From NCBI GenBank assembly GCA_019155185.1, contig CM032803.1, positions 3,160,001 through 3,224,000 of the forward strand: a DNA stretch of 64,000 nucleotides, in the 5' to 3' direction. Positions within the stretch are counted from its first letter, which is position 1. Each line of letters begins with the position of its first letter. The position numbers and the translations under genes are program-made. The notes under the pieces were generated by a model. It was not told the origin of the DNA. It made no database searches and saw nothing but the letters and a program-made list of their open reading frames with translations. Below, piece by piece: positions 11,561 through 34,081 of this stretch. This DNA is from Beaufortia kweichowensis. Lineage: Eukaryota > Chordata > Actinopteri > Cypriniformes > Gastromyzontidae.

Positions 11561-14033
11561 ACAAAAACTATATGCTGCAAAATGAACGTCATTTTGTTAT
11601 TGTTTTTCACGGTTGCAAACTTTTAGTTTTCATTGTTTATCTTTGCAAGTGTGAGCGAGTTCATGATAAATAGCCAGTTATAAAATAGCACCATGCATTG
11701 CCAAAACCCATGCATGCAAAATATGTATCTTGCTTTTCCTAATACAACCCATACCTGTTGGTCATTGGTCTTGGAGTGATAGTGATGTGGTAAATTTAAA
11801 TCCACAAGCAATCCAATTTAATCAAGGGCATACAAAAATTCATGCTGGTTGCAATTTTGGTTTAAAATTTTAATAGCCTACTAAAAAATAAAACTCATCT
11901 CAGCACAATTGACTTTGGATTTTTCTTCACTGTGACCTAAAATCTTTTGAATCAGTTGTCATTTAGAGCTAATATTAGGTAAGATGGAAGTGTGTGAATA
12001 TTTTGCTGTTCCTGATCAGGACAGTGGTCCATGAAAGACATGGGATGTTGTGGTTTCCCCTTTTGTTGTTGTGAAGAAAACATTTCGATGCCAAAAGATA
12101 AGACTTTATTGTTGAAGAAAAACAAAGCCGAGTTGGCTGCAGATCCAACTGAAATTTCTCTCTCCTACTAATAGCCTCTCTCATGCATCAATCTACATCA
12201 GGGATGGGCAAACTCGGTCCTGGAGGGCTGCTGTCCTGCAAAGTTTAGCTCCAGCTTGCCTCAAAGTTGCTTGTATGCCTAATTAGACCTTGATTAGCTG
12301 GTTCAGGTGTGTTTAATTGGGGTTGGAACTAAACTCTGCAGGACAGCGGCCCTCCAGGACCGAGTTTGCCCATCCCTGATCTACATGGTTAAACATATGT
12401 AAGCCCATTCTACATAAAGGAAAAAAATTGTACATATATAATGGTTATAGCTTATACTTGATTCCTTTATGTTTTGGTTAATAAAATCTTCCACACAGGT
12501 CATAAGTGCATCAGTAGTAGTGTTGGTAGTTTTGATTCCTTTTACTGATTCGTTCTTTTTTAGTTCGTTCACTAAAATGATTCGTTCAGAGATTCATGTT
12601 ACATACATACGCCACTAGATGGCGATAAATGGTTGTCTTACGTTTATTAAGTCAATGAAAAAAACTCCGTAGGCTTTTTTAAAATGTGTGTGTTTATAGA
12701 TTTGGTCATTTAACTCACAAGTGACAACAAGCCAGTAGTATAATTTCGTCATCATTTAATATTTTTAAAGACAAACTGTGTTTGCAGCTGACACAATTGA
12801 CAACATCAACATTCAAAATTACACTCGGAAGACTAAATAACCTACACCATCTGAAATGTAAGAATCAATGTTACAAGAGATTAGATTTGAAAAACATATG
12901 GCAGTTTCTGTTTTAAAAAAGAAAAAAAGAATCATATTTAATGATTTTAAGCTACCTTAGTTCATGGCAGTATGTGCTGCTACATTTCACATAAAAGAGT
13001 TAAACAACAGAAAGACACTTTTGTCTTTAAATGTACTTAAAAATCTTAAAGTACTGCATGAAGACTTTCAAATTGACTTGTAAATAGTATAAAACCAGAA
13101 GTTTAGCATACATAATATATGAATAAAAACATCAGCTTGCATTTTCCACACAAAATAATCAAAGAGGAAACTAAAAATTATTCACGTCAGTTACAGAAAA
13201 TCTTGTTAGTTTGTACATTTTGCGTTTCTCTCTCTCACAGAGAGCTTCTCCAATAAAGGAAGTTGTTTATTAATGAGAACACATTTAACCTTTGACCAGT
13301 CTTCTGATAAAATAAGACATTGACCATCTGACCTCAAAAACATTATTGCACCACGAGCGTGTGAATGTTTTACCCATTTGAGGTGTGGAGTGATTTCAGC
13401 GGCAAAGGTGCTCAAATACTCTTGTTTGCATTGTAAGATTGACTGAGAACTAGAGCAATGGCCAGACGTTTATCCCACCAACCAGGTCTTCTGCTTTATT
13501 GACCTCTCACCTGCAGCGTGCAGGTGAATTGCACACCAATGCACGACGTTAGTTTATCTAAGATTGCGAAAGCAGAAACCACTGTCGATCCGAACGTCTT
13601 TAAAGTGGAAGTGGGACGTGCAGCGTTCGCGCTTATCAAAGTGCTGAAACAGCTTGATTTCAAAATAGAGAAGTTCAGAGGTTTCTGACTGTCAAAAGAC
13701 CCTCGGCTACAATTTAAGATTGTTTACAAACGTTATTCCGAGTATTAAACTGCTGCAAACTCAAAGTCCGAGCTGGGAACAAAAAATATTAAAGAATACA
13801 TTTGCAAAAAAATCGTTTGGTTTCATAATTTTGAGCAGCTAATGATACTTCAATGATTTTTCTCTTTTTTTTGCTGAAACTTTGACACGATCTAAACGAA
13901 TGCAACACAAACTCAACAGAAAAACCCGTTTGCAAGATTATTAAAGCAACCAGAACGGCATGTTCTGACTATCTGTGACTGAAGATGAGCAACAGGTCGA
14001 CATGAAGGTCCTGCACTTGAATCACTTTGACAC
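11561..14033. other. intergenic DNA and csf1r 3' UTR (convergent)
   Basis: Between rab33b and csf1r, which are convergent. It holds the hAT-type element at 12199-12378 and a fragment rich in TTCGTTCACT-type repeats near 12540-12595. The csf1r 3' UTR begins at 14033 and runs leftward for an unresolved distance. No conserved reading frame was found. Confidence 0.5.
12199..12378. mobile_element. non-autonomous hAT-type element (MITE), 180 bp
   Basis: Terminal inverted repeats of about 50 bases begin CAGGGATGGGCAAACTCGGT and differ at about two positions. The element is flanked by a perfect 8-base target-site duplication ATCTACAT (12191-12198 and 12379-12386), the size expected for the hAT superfamily. 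There is no coding capacity. Confidence 0.9.
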
Positions 14034-21446
<7,413 letters not shown>

Positions 21447-23731
21447 CTCGTAGATCCTCTTGAGAAGTTTCTTAGGAGTTTGAGTGTCTTTCTGCTCTGA
21501 GGAAACAATGAAAGATTTCAACCTCCTTCAACAGTCACTTCTCATTTCTCTTCACCAGGATGTGACATGACTGGAAAATCAGCTGACCGGCTATAATCTT
21601 ATAAACAGATTCTGTAATCATCATGTCTGCACTGCAAAAAGGTTCAGGTTTAAATCAATGCATATTGTCATAAAGTTAATATTAATTTTGCTTATCAGAA
21701 AGTAAAGATGTTTACATTACTTAGGAAAAATACTGAAATATTTGAAAACTAAATATATTTTATCAAAGCAAAATAAAAAAATAAATTACTGGAACAACTG
21801 GAATTGAAAGCCACAAGCTAAAAAATCAATACCTCACAAAATTTTCACCCGATGAATCTCTTGCAGCTGCTGTTTTTATTCCAGTATTTTCCAGTCTGAA
21901 ATTAAACAGGCTTTATACGATCACATTGAGTTTTACATCCACATCATGGTATTTAAGTGAAACAAATATGAATCCAGAGTACTGAGAGCTGTGAGGATTC
22001 TGGGGTTCAGTCCATGACAACTTTAACAAACTCTCCACTGTTCAAACATCCACATGATCAGAGAGAGACTTCAGCATCTGTTTATGTGTGAAGGACGTCT
22101 CATGAGCTCCGGCTCTGTTCTATCAGCCACAAACACATTGCATGCCATAATCCATTTTTTCACTCAAACAATCTCCATTTCAGTGTTTAGCAGCTTCTTT
22201 TTTTGCTCTAATTAGAAGCAGAAATGTAAAGATTCAGAAGGTGTTTCAGGAGGAACAGTCTGCACCATTGTGAGAAAAGAAAGGATAAAATTCTCTGTTC
22301 CAACCTCTCTAGAAGAATTAAACACTTGCAAATCTGACAAATTGTTTACTGGAGACTATTTACGTTATATAACCCAATAGGGCAGACGGTTTGATGCTGT
22401 ATTAAAGTCAAATGCTCATCCAACACTTTATTATTAATGAGATATCATCTAATTTTCCTGGTGTTCACATTATTTTGTCCAACCCCTGTACATTTTAGAG
22501 TGCTACAGGTTACAGTGACAACAATACTTTACTTTAGACATCTGAGACAAAGTTTATTCTTAATATAATAAAGATTTGCAATCTCTATAAACTCTCCTAA
22601 ACTACACAAGATCAAACTCTGAGCACTTAAACCTTCTTCTAAAGACCAAAGAAAGCCAAGACTAAAGTATTTATTACAGTTCTTCTTTTATTGCACAGTA
22701 CATGTAGTGTGTACAAAATTTCTATACAAAAATATACTTTTAAACATACATGTAGCTTTGGTACCTTCGAGTGTATAACTTTACGACTATACGTGTATTA
22801 AAATGTGCATGTTGAATAATGTCTTGTGCATACATAGAAATAAAGTTTAGTGTTAAAGTCACGAAAATGATTAAAGTATAAAAACTAACTGTAACTTTGT
22901 GCTTGAGCATTTATAACTGACAGCAAATGGATTTTGTTTGTTTGCAAATGGCTTTTTGGATGTGGTACTAATATCAGAAAGCCGTTCGGTTACTGTACAG
23001 TTTAACAGCAATGAAAAGATTTGAAGATTAGAGTTGTGTAGTTGTGTGACATATATTTATGTCATTTCAGAGCTACTAAAAAAGCCGTTCAGATGAAAAA
23101 CATACACTGATTTCTGAACTATAAAGTACCTCGAGTTTATCATCATCAACATTCAGACATAGAAAACTGTTGCATCATCAATCTCAAACAAAATAAATTC
23201 ATTTGTGTTGTAACACCATTCTCTTTACAGAGAAACAAAATTAAAATCAGATAGACTTCATTACTTCAACTTGTTTCATCTATTTGCTTCCTTTACCTAT
23301 TAACGTTAAAGTGCATTTTTGCTACAAGGATCTTTTGCTAAGAAATCAGCTGCTAAAATCTAAAAACAAAGACTGTTGTCTGAAAATGATAATACACACT
23401 TCATCTGAATATTACTCTTAATAGCAGAGAATGCGTTTTAACACAACAGAGCTTTTAAATGTAAATTAAACCATAACAAATTAAATAGCTAAAGATAAAG
23501 TTTTTGTAGCTTTGCCGTCTGCAGTTCATAATACTGAGTTGTACCATGTAATAAAAAAATACAAAAAAGATAGAAAAGACCAAAATCATTCCAAACCTTC
23601 ACAGATGTCAGTCTCTGAAAGTCTTAGATATCAACATTCTGCTGTTGTTTTGCATATTTATATGCCAATATCAAGCTATCAATTTTAAATAATCTGATGA
23701 AAATGAAAATCAAAGATTTCACTTTGTGATG
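21447..23731. other. csf1r 5' flank and pdgfrb 3' UTR
   Basis: Both genes point left, so pdgfrb ends just upstream of csf1r, the tandem order seen in other vertebrates. The minus-strand AATAAA at 22692-22687 is the likely pdgfrb poly(A) signal, giving a 3' UTR of about 1.05 kb. The remaining 1.2 kb must hold the csf1r promoter and any non-coding first exon. I could not fix a start site or a clear PU.1 element there. Confidence 0.55.
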
Positions 23732-26700
23732 TCACAGAAAACTCTCTTCCACTTCTGGGGTCTCTGAAGCTTCCCTAAGAAGATGCTCCTGCTCGGCTTC
23801 GGTACTTGGTGTTTCCATGGAAACCGTCTCCTCATCAGAGCTCATGGAGCTGTAGAAGACAGAGAGCAAAGCAAACAGAGTCACTCACTCCAACAGTATT
23901 ATGAGCTGTACACCTCTAGAGGGCGAGACATTTACAAACTTATGTTCATTTTTGTACAAATTAGTAATATATTCTTCACAGTTTTTACGCTTTCATTAAC
24001 AACCTATTAAATCTTAACCTGATAACTGTTACTGCACATACTGAGCATACACATTAAATGCACTATCCAAACTACAATTTTTATTTTTTTATTTTAGGTA
24101 TTTAAAAAAACCATTAACAATATTTTTTTTATTTAATGTTTTCAGTTTATGTTTATCCTAATTATAATTTGTCCAATATTTATTCTTGAGTCTTATTACC
24201 AATATTATCATATAAGTATATAATAACAACATTGTCCCGATTAGATTACAATTCAACTATGAAATTTTAAAGTGAATACTGAATAAAAGTGTTTATCCAG
24301 TTAACAGGTTAAAGATCTTAAATAAGAAATTGCTGTGAACTGCACAGAGCATGTTTTTTACAATGAAAAGGGAAGCGAGCGAGCGATCTGCTTGACTCAT
24401 GTTTTCCTTCAGTTTCTGTGGTTTCAAATGCTCTGCTTTATTTATTTCTGTCAGTGGTACCTCAGGGGGCTTTCCACAGGCATCATCACGTCCTCAGTCT
24501 CATCCTCTGGCTTTGGGTCCGGGATGGGAATGATGTATTCATTATGCGGAGTCTCTGCGGCCGTACTGTCAATCTGAGGACGAGGAGTCGGGTTGGGTTG
24601 AGTTTCTGAAGGAAACTCAGAGGAAGACAACGCCACCGGAAACGGCGAGGGAACACGCGGCTTCACACGAACCACAGCGGGGTGATCGCTCTTCAGAAAA
24701 CTGTCGCTCACTTCAGAGTATTTCTGAGAGACAGACAGACAAATGAGCAGACCGACCAATAGACAGATAAAAAACAGTCAATGCTTTTTGCAGCTGTGCA
24801 AATGATGAAGTCATAATAAGTTTGTTGTGTATTGTAAAGTACTGGAGTATAATGATTAAAATATTTTAAAACATGACAGGAATATTAAAATAAGTTTTGT
24901 GTGATCTGTGAGGAAATTAAAACAAAGAAACCTTTTTATATCCGTCTGACAGAAGGTTCCCCATTGAGTGCACTAGAAAAGAGAACTCTGGACGTTTCTC
25001 AAACTTCTCATCCCAACATTTCTTCATGATCTCATAACTGCACAAGAACAACATAAACTACATTCACATCATCATAATCATCTCACCTCACGCTCACTTA
25101 AACAAGCTAAAAGCATCACATGATTGTGACGAATATATAACATGGAGGATGTTTGATAAATGTTATTTTAATGTATGCTGTGAGAACATACATGCCATCT
25201 GAGGCGTACGAGGGTTTGGCCATACGGTAACCTCTTTTTAGTGCACTGTAAAATAACTCGTTCATCGGCAGGTCTGGATACGGAGTTCCTCCTGCAACAT
25301 CACCAATGAAACTACATGAGGAAAAATTCTTTGTGTTTGACAAACAACAACTGTCAAAATCAAAACAGCAAGAAGGTGAATATCTCAAAATCATGTCCAT
25401 GTCATATATCACCAAAAACAATCATTTGCATATAAAAAGTGACAGAGATTGTATTTACAGTAGGTTATTGTATACTACATACTTCATGTATGTTAAAATA
25501 CTACAACATACAAAAATATATAATCCTGCTTTTTAGAAATCTGGTCACATCATGTTAAAATGATGGTGAGGATTTTTTAAATAATGATTTTTTAAAAATA
25601 TGATAATATTTAATACATAATTTTTAAATATGACACAAGGTCATTTCTTGACAGTTTTTTGTGAGTTCAAATAAATAATGTACTTATAAACTGACTGATG
25701 GACTCACCCAGAGTGAAAATCTCCCACAGTAAGATGCCGTAAGACCAGACGTCACTCAGCGTAGTGTACAAGTTATGAAAGATGCTCTCTGGTGCCATCC
25801 ACTTCAGAGGGAGAAAAGTCTGTCGAGAAATACACAAATCCTCAATGCAGTTATTATTATTATTATTATTATTATCAGATGACAGTGGACAGAAGTGGGA
25901 TCAGGGTCATGGACGTACGCTGCCTTTGGAGATGTAGTTGTTATCGTGCATGATGTCTCTGGCCAAGCCAAAGTCACAGATCTTGGCCAGTTTGCCCTCA
26001 CAGATCAAGACATTTCTAGCTGCCAGATCTCGATGGACACACTGACAATCACACAAAAAACAATTTTGTCAGGGTTAGAAAATATCATTAAGAATAGAAA
26101 CTATAAAACTTACAAGTATTTGTATGGTTAGGGTGCATAAGAACATATTTATTAAATGAACCTTAATTAAGATTTATGAAACTAGAGATGGTAATTAAGA
26201 TAATTACATTCTTTGCTGCGAGAAACTCCATGCCTTTGGCCACCTGATAACTAAAACCCACGAGATCAGTGTAACTCAGGACTGGAGAATCACTGATGAT
26301 CAGAGAGCCGTCCACACGCTGACCTGTGACATACACACACACACACACAGTCTTGATGTTTCATATACGTGTTACACTGTGTTATACAAGTTATCTGGAA
26401 GTATCCTGGTGTACTGTATGGTAATACCATCATACATGAATATGTTGTTATATATCAGATTTTATTATAATCCGATATCATCACCGCAGTACTGTTATCA
26501 GGGTGATCTGCATGATATCAAATCGCAGGCAAGAATCTGCACAACCTTCAAATAAAACATCTCTATAAATACAGCATGACACATTTCAGTCGCCGCGGTA
26601 ACCTGAAGCTTTTCAGGAAGAACCTCAGTGAACATCCTGTCAGATCAGGAAGCGAAAGCATTATTTATTCTGTTATGCCGTGAGTCGCTCTCATAAGACA

Positions 26701-29700
26701 CATACAGACACACACAGTTTCCTCTGTTCTGTTGTCACTTGGATTATTCGTCCAAAGTCAATGTTCCTCATTTAAAAACAGAACAGATCTTGTGGTTGGC
26801 ACAATATTACAACAGAAACTATTAAATGGGATTCATAAATTACATTTAAATTCAGTAAAGGTGAGTCAGAACATTCATCATCTCACAGTCAAATTGTTTC
26901 CTCCGGGGTTTTTAGGTCAAGCTGAACTCATTCTTGACAGTGTTTAACATGAAGAGGAAGTAATAAAAGACCAATTAATGAAATCTTATTGTGATTTTAC
27001 TATTATAGACGCAACAAGCAACTGAAGGACATTGTACCTTGCTCTTCATAGATGTCCTGCTGGTAAGGAGACTCGTAGGGTGACGGCTGGATATCGGCAT
27101 ATTTGATAGTGTCCGTCAGCTCTTGCATTGGAACGTATTCTGTCCTCTCATCTTTGGTCATGTCCATATAACCTCCATCGGACTCGCTGAACGACACGTA
27201 TCTACAGATCACAGCAGAGCAACAACCTCATGATGTTTAACACAAGATCACCTGCTCTTTACACTGACATTTTACAGTCATATCTGTAGTATTTATCTGT
27301 CTGAAAGCTGACATCACACAGTGAAGACATCATACAAAGAAGACATGCATGTATGACATTTCCACATATGAATGTGAATGGCACTGGGTTTGTAAAATAC
27401 AGCAGCATAAAAAGAGCATGTGTGTAATGGTGACGTTCTCATACTCTTTCCCGGCCGGTACATCAGCATCAGTACAGATCTGGCGGCTGTTGCCGTTGGT
27501 CACGTGGTTCTTGTCGGTGTAATACTGGAGGAAGCTGTGCTTGTTCCTGTGCAGATAATCCACCAGATCACCATAACGACAGTACTCTGTTACCAGATAC
27601 AGCGGACCTGAGCCGAAAAAACAAGACGGATGCTCAAAAGATCTGCCATGATGTTGAAAAAAGTAGATGATTTATTATAAAACGCAGTATTATTTCACTT
27701 TCAAACTAGCGCCTGAGACCTTGTTTGGTGCAGGCACCCAGCAGGTTCACAATGTTCAGATGAGGACCAAGATGACTCATGATCTTCAGTTCAGACATCA
27801 GAGCCTGCGTCTCGCTCCGCCGAGCCGTCGCTACGGTTACCAGAGTGAAAATAAGCATCATGTACACGTTCGTGTGTAATCGTGTGTTTGTTTACTGTGC
27901 TGTGGATAATTTTACACATACATTTGAGCATCTTCACAGCCACTTTAGTTGCGGACTGAGAGCGGCCGAGACTGTACGCCGTCGCCTCCACAACGCGACC
28001 GAACGCTCCTGATCCTAACGTACGACCTGAAGAAACAAAACACAAACACTTGTTACAGCAGGTTATGAAAGTTGAAAGAATGCCTCGACATTTGAAATCT
28101 ATTTTAAAGAGGAAATGTGTTGGACGGGAGTTCTCACCCAGCACCAGACTGTCTCGTGGCATCTCCCACGCCAGGTCGTACGGCAGGTGAATTGGGTCAA
28201 CATAGATGTACTCGTGTCCATCCAAACTGACCGATTCGATCACCTTCCACCTAATCTCATACCGTGGTTTCTGCAGGACGGCAAAGTTTCAGGTTATTAA
28301 TATTAAATCTCTAAGAGCTGATGGAGTCACTGGAGTCTTTTAATTAGAAGATTATTTGTTGAGTTCTTTTTCTTCATGAAAACAGTTTACGTTACAGTTT
28401 GTTTTGGATGTGATGTCACTAACCTTCCTCCACACAGCGATGAGGATGATGATGGAGATGATGGCAATGACCACTAGTGCCAGAACGGCAGCCAGGACAG
28501 CCACCTGTGAGAACAACGCTGGAACCAAAAACAAAACATAATCAGTGGTGTGAGTTTTGGGAAGCCTGTGTTAATGTTAAAAACTCTTTATGATACACTA
28601 GAGCCTGACAAAGAACCTTTCAGGAATATCTGTTTGGATGTTTTGTAATTCTTATAACAGCACAAGAACAATTCACCCATAATTCCTTGATATTAATTCA
28701 ATGCAGCTCTCATCACACATGATAGATCTCGAGTAAGTGTTTGTCTGTTGCATTAACAGGTGTTTGTGAGTGTGTGTGTTCTGGTTTTCTCACAGCTGAA
28801 ACAGTATCAGGTTCTCACAAACTTGCTGCCAAATTCATGCTGCTTATGAAAAGAACTGAAACCAAAAGCCACTCTGTGTTTGATCTCCACGGGTGCTGCT
28901 TCATTCAGATATTCACATGAGGGCTTTAGCTGAAGAACACACACACACAGTATTTGTACTCACTGCTGTTAAGCAGTCTGATGTCTCGGGCTCGAGCTCC
29001 TTTCTGGTTTTTGGCCTCACAGCGGACGGTGAGCAGCTGCGGCCGCAGGAGAGTCAACTGACTGTGAGTCTGATGGATTTTGCGAGTGATGTTGTATGTG
29101 ATGTTAGTCTGGATGGTGATGCTCTCCGAATCCTCCACCAGAGGGCTCCATACTGCACTTCTGTTACTGCATCTTATGAAAAGACACAAGGACTGTGTTT
29201 ACACTACCAAACTATTCCAAGTACAGATCAACAAACTGTATAAATGAAATACTACATCAAACTAGGCAGTATTCATCAGAGCACACAGTGTCGAATACTG
29301 TATCCCACAATGCAGTGCGCTGGACTTAACCTTCCATTCCTAATCAGATGAAGAAACTTTCTAATCTGATTTAATTACTTGCTGAATCAATCACACCACA
29401 TGATGAGGTCACGTAACAATATAGCACGCTAACGTTAGAAGTATTTCTCATTTTGAAATGTAAAAGCACTTTTTTGTGTGTTTCTCATTAGTAGTAATTG
29501 AACACACAGTGTGCTGGCAGACTTCATTCATGAGTTATGTTCATGTGAGCGCTCGTACAGTAAGTGTGCTGTGATGGATCAGAGGTGTTCTGTCATAGCC
29601 GTTACAGTATATATGCTTTACATTATTCATACTGAAGTGTTTCATAAGAACATGCACAGTATTCAGACGATACACAAAACACATTCAAGCTAACGTAATG

Positions 29701-32700
29701 GACAGCTACATTCTCATCGACCGCGTTCCTTTCATCGTGCTGACGCATGTGAGTTTGTAATGCTTTTGGAAAGTATAATGTGCAAACTCATCATGTACAA
29801 ATTTACTCGTCTCTAAAACAATCTTTATGAAATATGAATGAGAATCATCAAAGGAGAAATATATTTGAAGACGCTGGCTAACATCTGAGACCCAAAAACA
29901 GGCTTCTGTTTCAATCTCAGATTGTTCAAGAACACGTGCTTCAGGAGATTGATCATCTTTCAGACAAGTGGGAACAATATTTGTTTATTTTGTATAAACT
30001 GAAAAAAAACAGTTTATGAAATGAAAAATAATCCAGATTTAACGTAGACAAATTTAGCAATGCTAAGATAAATCTAGATAAATGTGTTTGTAACGATGTG
30101 AATGGAGAACGCATTACCTGTGCATACCGTCACAGCTGAACCAGTGAATGCTGGGAGACGGCACGCCCTCTGCCACACAGCTGACCGCATGTCTCTTACC
30201 CGACAACTGATAGTCAGATAGTTCAGTTATCTGAGGAGGAACTACAGAGGCAAAACATGATATCAGCAGCATGGATCATATAAATAAAGAGACTTTAAGA
30301 ATTATCCACCACACTTGCTTTGAAAGTTTAAATTCGAACACACACACAATTAGTCTGCTTGCAGGAAATGTTGTTTGATGGGGGTGAAAACGGATGTCAA
30401 ACTGTCTCACCTTTCACCTCCAGGTCAAAGGTCATCTCTTTAAAGTCATCTTCATTGCGGACATTGACAGTGTAGAGACCCATCTGCTCCAGTCGGATCC
30501 TCACCAGGGTCAAGGTGCTGACAAACCTGCGACAGATCCACAGCAAACCTCAACAACCATATCCTGTGGACTGGCATTCTAAGTGGAGTTTTATGAAGTG
30601 GCTCATTACCTGGTCTCATGTTCCTGTCTGGTCTTCTGTCCACCAATTACGGCTCCGTCTTTAGTCCAGCTGACGGTGGGTTTGGGATACGCCTCTATCT
30701 CTACTCTTAGCTCGACGTTCTCGCCGAGCTGCGCCGAGACGTTCCTGTCCGGATGTGACGTGAGAGTCACAAAACCTCTTTCTACAGACAGTGATTAATA
30801 CAACATCAAGTTATACGCACAGATTTAAAGTGTGTCGCGTGCGCTTGCAGACTGGCTGTTTAACCCACATAATAAATCTATTGATTCTGAATGTGGAGCA
30901 GCTGAGCTGCCAAAGACACAGAACCAAAACAAGCAAATGACTGGAAAAATACACGCCAGCTTTTTGCTTCTTCTGAAAAAAATTGTGTTAGCTCATGCAA
31001 AACTTCAAGTACTAGGCTGGGGTGTTTTGAGTGGTTGCTAGTCAACTGTAATATGGTTTAATTCCTGTTGATGTTTTCTGTATATCAAGGCCAACGTTTG
31101 ATGAACGAAAACGTATCCTCTAAAAACACAACGTGAACAGGGAATCCTGCTTCTTACTCTGCATTATCTACTGAATATTGCATACGTTACACCGAAGTCA
31201 TTACCACCACTTACACGGGTGCTAAAAGTAAACCGTCCAACCTAAAGTCATTGCTGTGAAGCTCGGCGTATGTGTGCTTTCATTCACTCTCAATGTCTGC
31301 ATTCACCTGCTCTGAGTTTGTTTGCTCTGAGCGAAACCGCTGGAAGACTGATGTCTTGTTTTCAAGTAGCTCTGCATCACAGATCAGTTCAGAAGATGCC
31401 AGACAAATTTCACATGATGAAAAGCGTCTTTTGATATTAGACTTCTGTCTGCCCAGCATATATTTACAAGCTAAAACCTGTATTAATCTGCACATATCTG
31501 AGCGTTCATAGAGATTAGAGACTAAAACCACTGGCACTATTGAAGGAAGAACATTAAAGGTATCTGTTGGCTTTTATTATAAATAACTACATGGCGAAAA
31601 TCAGATTAAATCTGCTTGATTTAACATATCACAACTGCCCCATTTAAATGAGATTAATTAATTCATTTATTTATTTATACTGTAATATAATACTGTACTG
31701 TACTGAAATAATGCTGAAGTGCTGCAAGGTAGTATCTTCCTAGGCGCTTTAGTATCAAACAAATGACACTCCCCTGATGTGTGATGTATGTCTGATGTAT
31801 GAAGCGTGTTTATCTGCAGTTTTTACCCAGTACAGTGATGGTAATACTGGCCGAAGCTCTCTGGTCTTGAACACCTTCATGAACGTGACACACATACTCT
31901 CCAGAGTTAGACAGAGTCACATCTGTGATGTTGAGACAGGAGCGCATGTTCATCGCGGACAGAACATCTGTCAAGGGCTCAATATTCCCAACCTGAGGAT
32001 CAGTAAGTGCAGGTTATATCAGTAAAATAATGTAAACCAGTCGGTTTAAAGAACTCAAGCTTGTCAATCGGTTCAAGCTGTGTTCTGAAAATACAGTAAA
32101 CCAGTTAAACCAAACCTACACCTGAACGGCTTTAAACATGCTTTAAAACACGAACGAAAACACATTCAGTTTAAACAGCCAATCAAATGATTTGTTAATG
32201 CATCCAATCCCACTAAAAGATAAGCTTTTTCATCAGATATCATTGGTGGTGTCAGACAAAAGTGTTGTTATTATCATCATCAATGGAAACCAGACTGTCA
32301 AACTCCCTTAGCAATGAAAAAATGACAAAATAATAAAGCTGCCACGAAGTTACCATCCAGATCGCATTTTTTATTCATGACTAAATCGTTTTTCTTTTAC
32401 TCCTTCACCACACTCTGGCTCATTTTTTGGATTAAAAAAACTGAAATACATGAAGATGAAGATTTGAAAGGTGTGGCTGCACATCTTGAGGTGATTTCAA
32501 CAGTCTGAACGTCTCACGGGAGCTGAAAGTAGTGGAAACAAAGATTTATTTTCAGCCCACTCACATCTTTGTTGGGAAAGTCCCAGGAGAAGAAGACCAG
32601 CTCCACGCCGTGAACGGTACAGTTGACGTTCAGCGTCTCGCCCTGTTTCAGAACAGTTTTGGAGGCGTTGATGTAGGGTTCCAGTTCCTCGGGGGCTAAA

Positions 32701-34034
32701 ACCATGTGTGCAAAAGACAGAACAATAATGCCTTTGTCTTCTATAAAACAAACAATCTGATGTGTTTATAAGAGATGCTATCTAACGAGAACAGATGTGT
32801 CTGTCTGAATTAATATAACGCTCATCCTTTACTTTCTCTTGCTTAGGAACAGGGTTAATTTATAAACAGAAATAAAAGATTTGCTACTTCTTTCCCTCGT
32901 CTCATGATTGGAAACATACCCAGGATACTAAAGACGTAGAAGGAGATGGAGTCTTTCTCCATGCCATTCAGCTCTCCTCTGCATTTATAGGTTCTGTCCT
33001 CCAGGGCGGCGGTGTAGCCCACGCTGGGGTTGTACGAGCCCCCCACCACCATCTCAGTGTCTCTGTCCAACAGTGTGACGTTTATCCGTGGATCTGTAAC
33101 GAGGCACGGGATCGTCCCCTCCTCTCGAGTCTTAGTCACCATCACATGCTCGTTGTCCAGGAACCAAACCTCAGAATCTGAGACACAATGAATGAATATG
33201 AGTGAGCGAGCGAGGGAGGGAGTGAAAAGATTGATTGAGTGAGTGGATAAGTAAGTGAGTGAGTGAGTGAGTGAGCGAGCGAGAGGGAGTAAATAAGTGA
33301 GTGAGGAAGTGGATGAGTGAGTGAGCGAGGGAGTGAGCAAGTGAGTGGATGAGCGAGTGAGTGAGTGATTGAGTGAGTGAGTGAATAAGTGAGTGAGTGA
33401 GCAAGCGAGTAAACAAGTAAAAATAATGTTTTGCATAACTGTAGCACTTCTCGTATTATTGACTCCCTATAATAAACTGCTTTATTGCTTTCTGCACTAC
33501 TGTAATTTGATTTAAAAAAAGAGTCTGCTAAAGTGTAAATGTTAATGATTTAAATAATGATGTCACTCCTGTTAAACACACAATGCTGTGATGAGGCAGT
33601 GACCTGCTGAACTACTGAAGTCAGAAATACTGACAGATCAGAATAAAAAAGTAAAAGCATGAATATTAGCATCAGTTCAATCTTACCGGGCACAAAGACG
33701 GTCAGCTCTCTGCTGTCACTGCTGCCATTTTCAGAACACACATACACACCCGTATGTCTCCACGTCACATTCTCCAGGCTCAGAACACTGGAGCTGGGAC
33801 TTTGGTTCTTAATGTGGAACAATGGAACGTTCTCCTCTCGTTTAAAGCGCCAGGTGACGTTTGTCCAGCCGGAGCAGGTGATGTTGAAGGAGGAGTTTGC
33901 TGAGAGAACGACTTGTGAAACGCTCGGTTTGAGTTCCAGACCTGAACACAGCAGAATCACTCCTGCACACAACACACACGTCATCTCCCGTTACTTTATA
34001 CACACTTACAATACTTTCAAGATTGACTCCAGAC

Positions 34035-34081
<47 letters not shown>

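Noticed and set aside
10461..14033. Search for the miR-143/145 precursors known from human 5q32
   Set aside because: No mature sequence of either was recognised in any intergenic interval of the window.
33187..33420. Regular repeats considered as a CRISPR-like array
   Set aside because: Units are degenerate tetranucleotides without spacers, in a vertebrate intron.
32855..33447. 193- and 101-codon minus-strand frames with SLTH repeats
   Set aside because: Generated by the GAGT minisatellite; only the portion 33177-32920 is a true pdgfrb exon.
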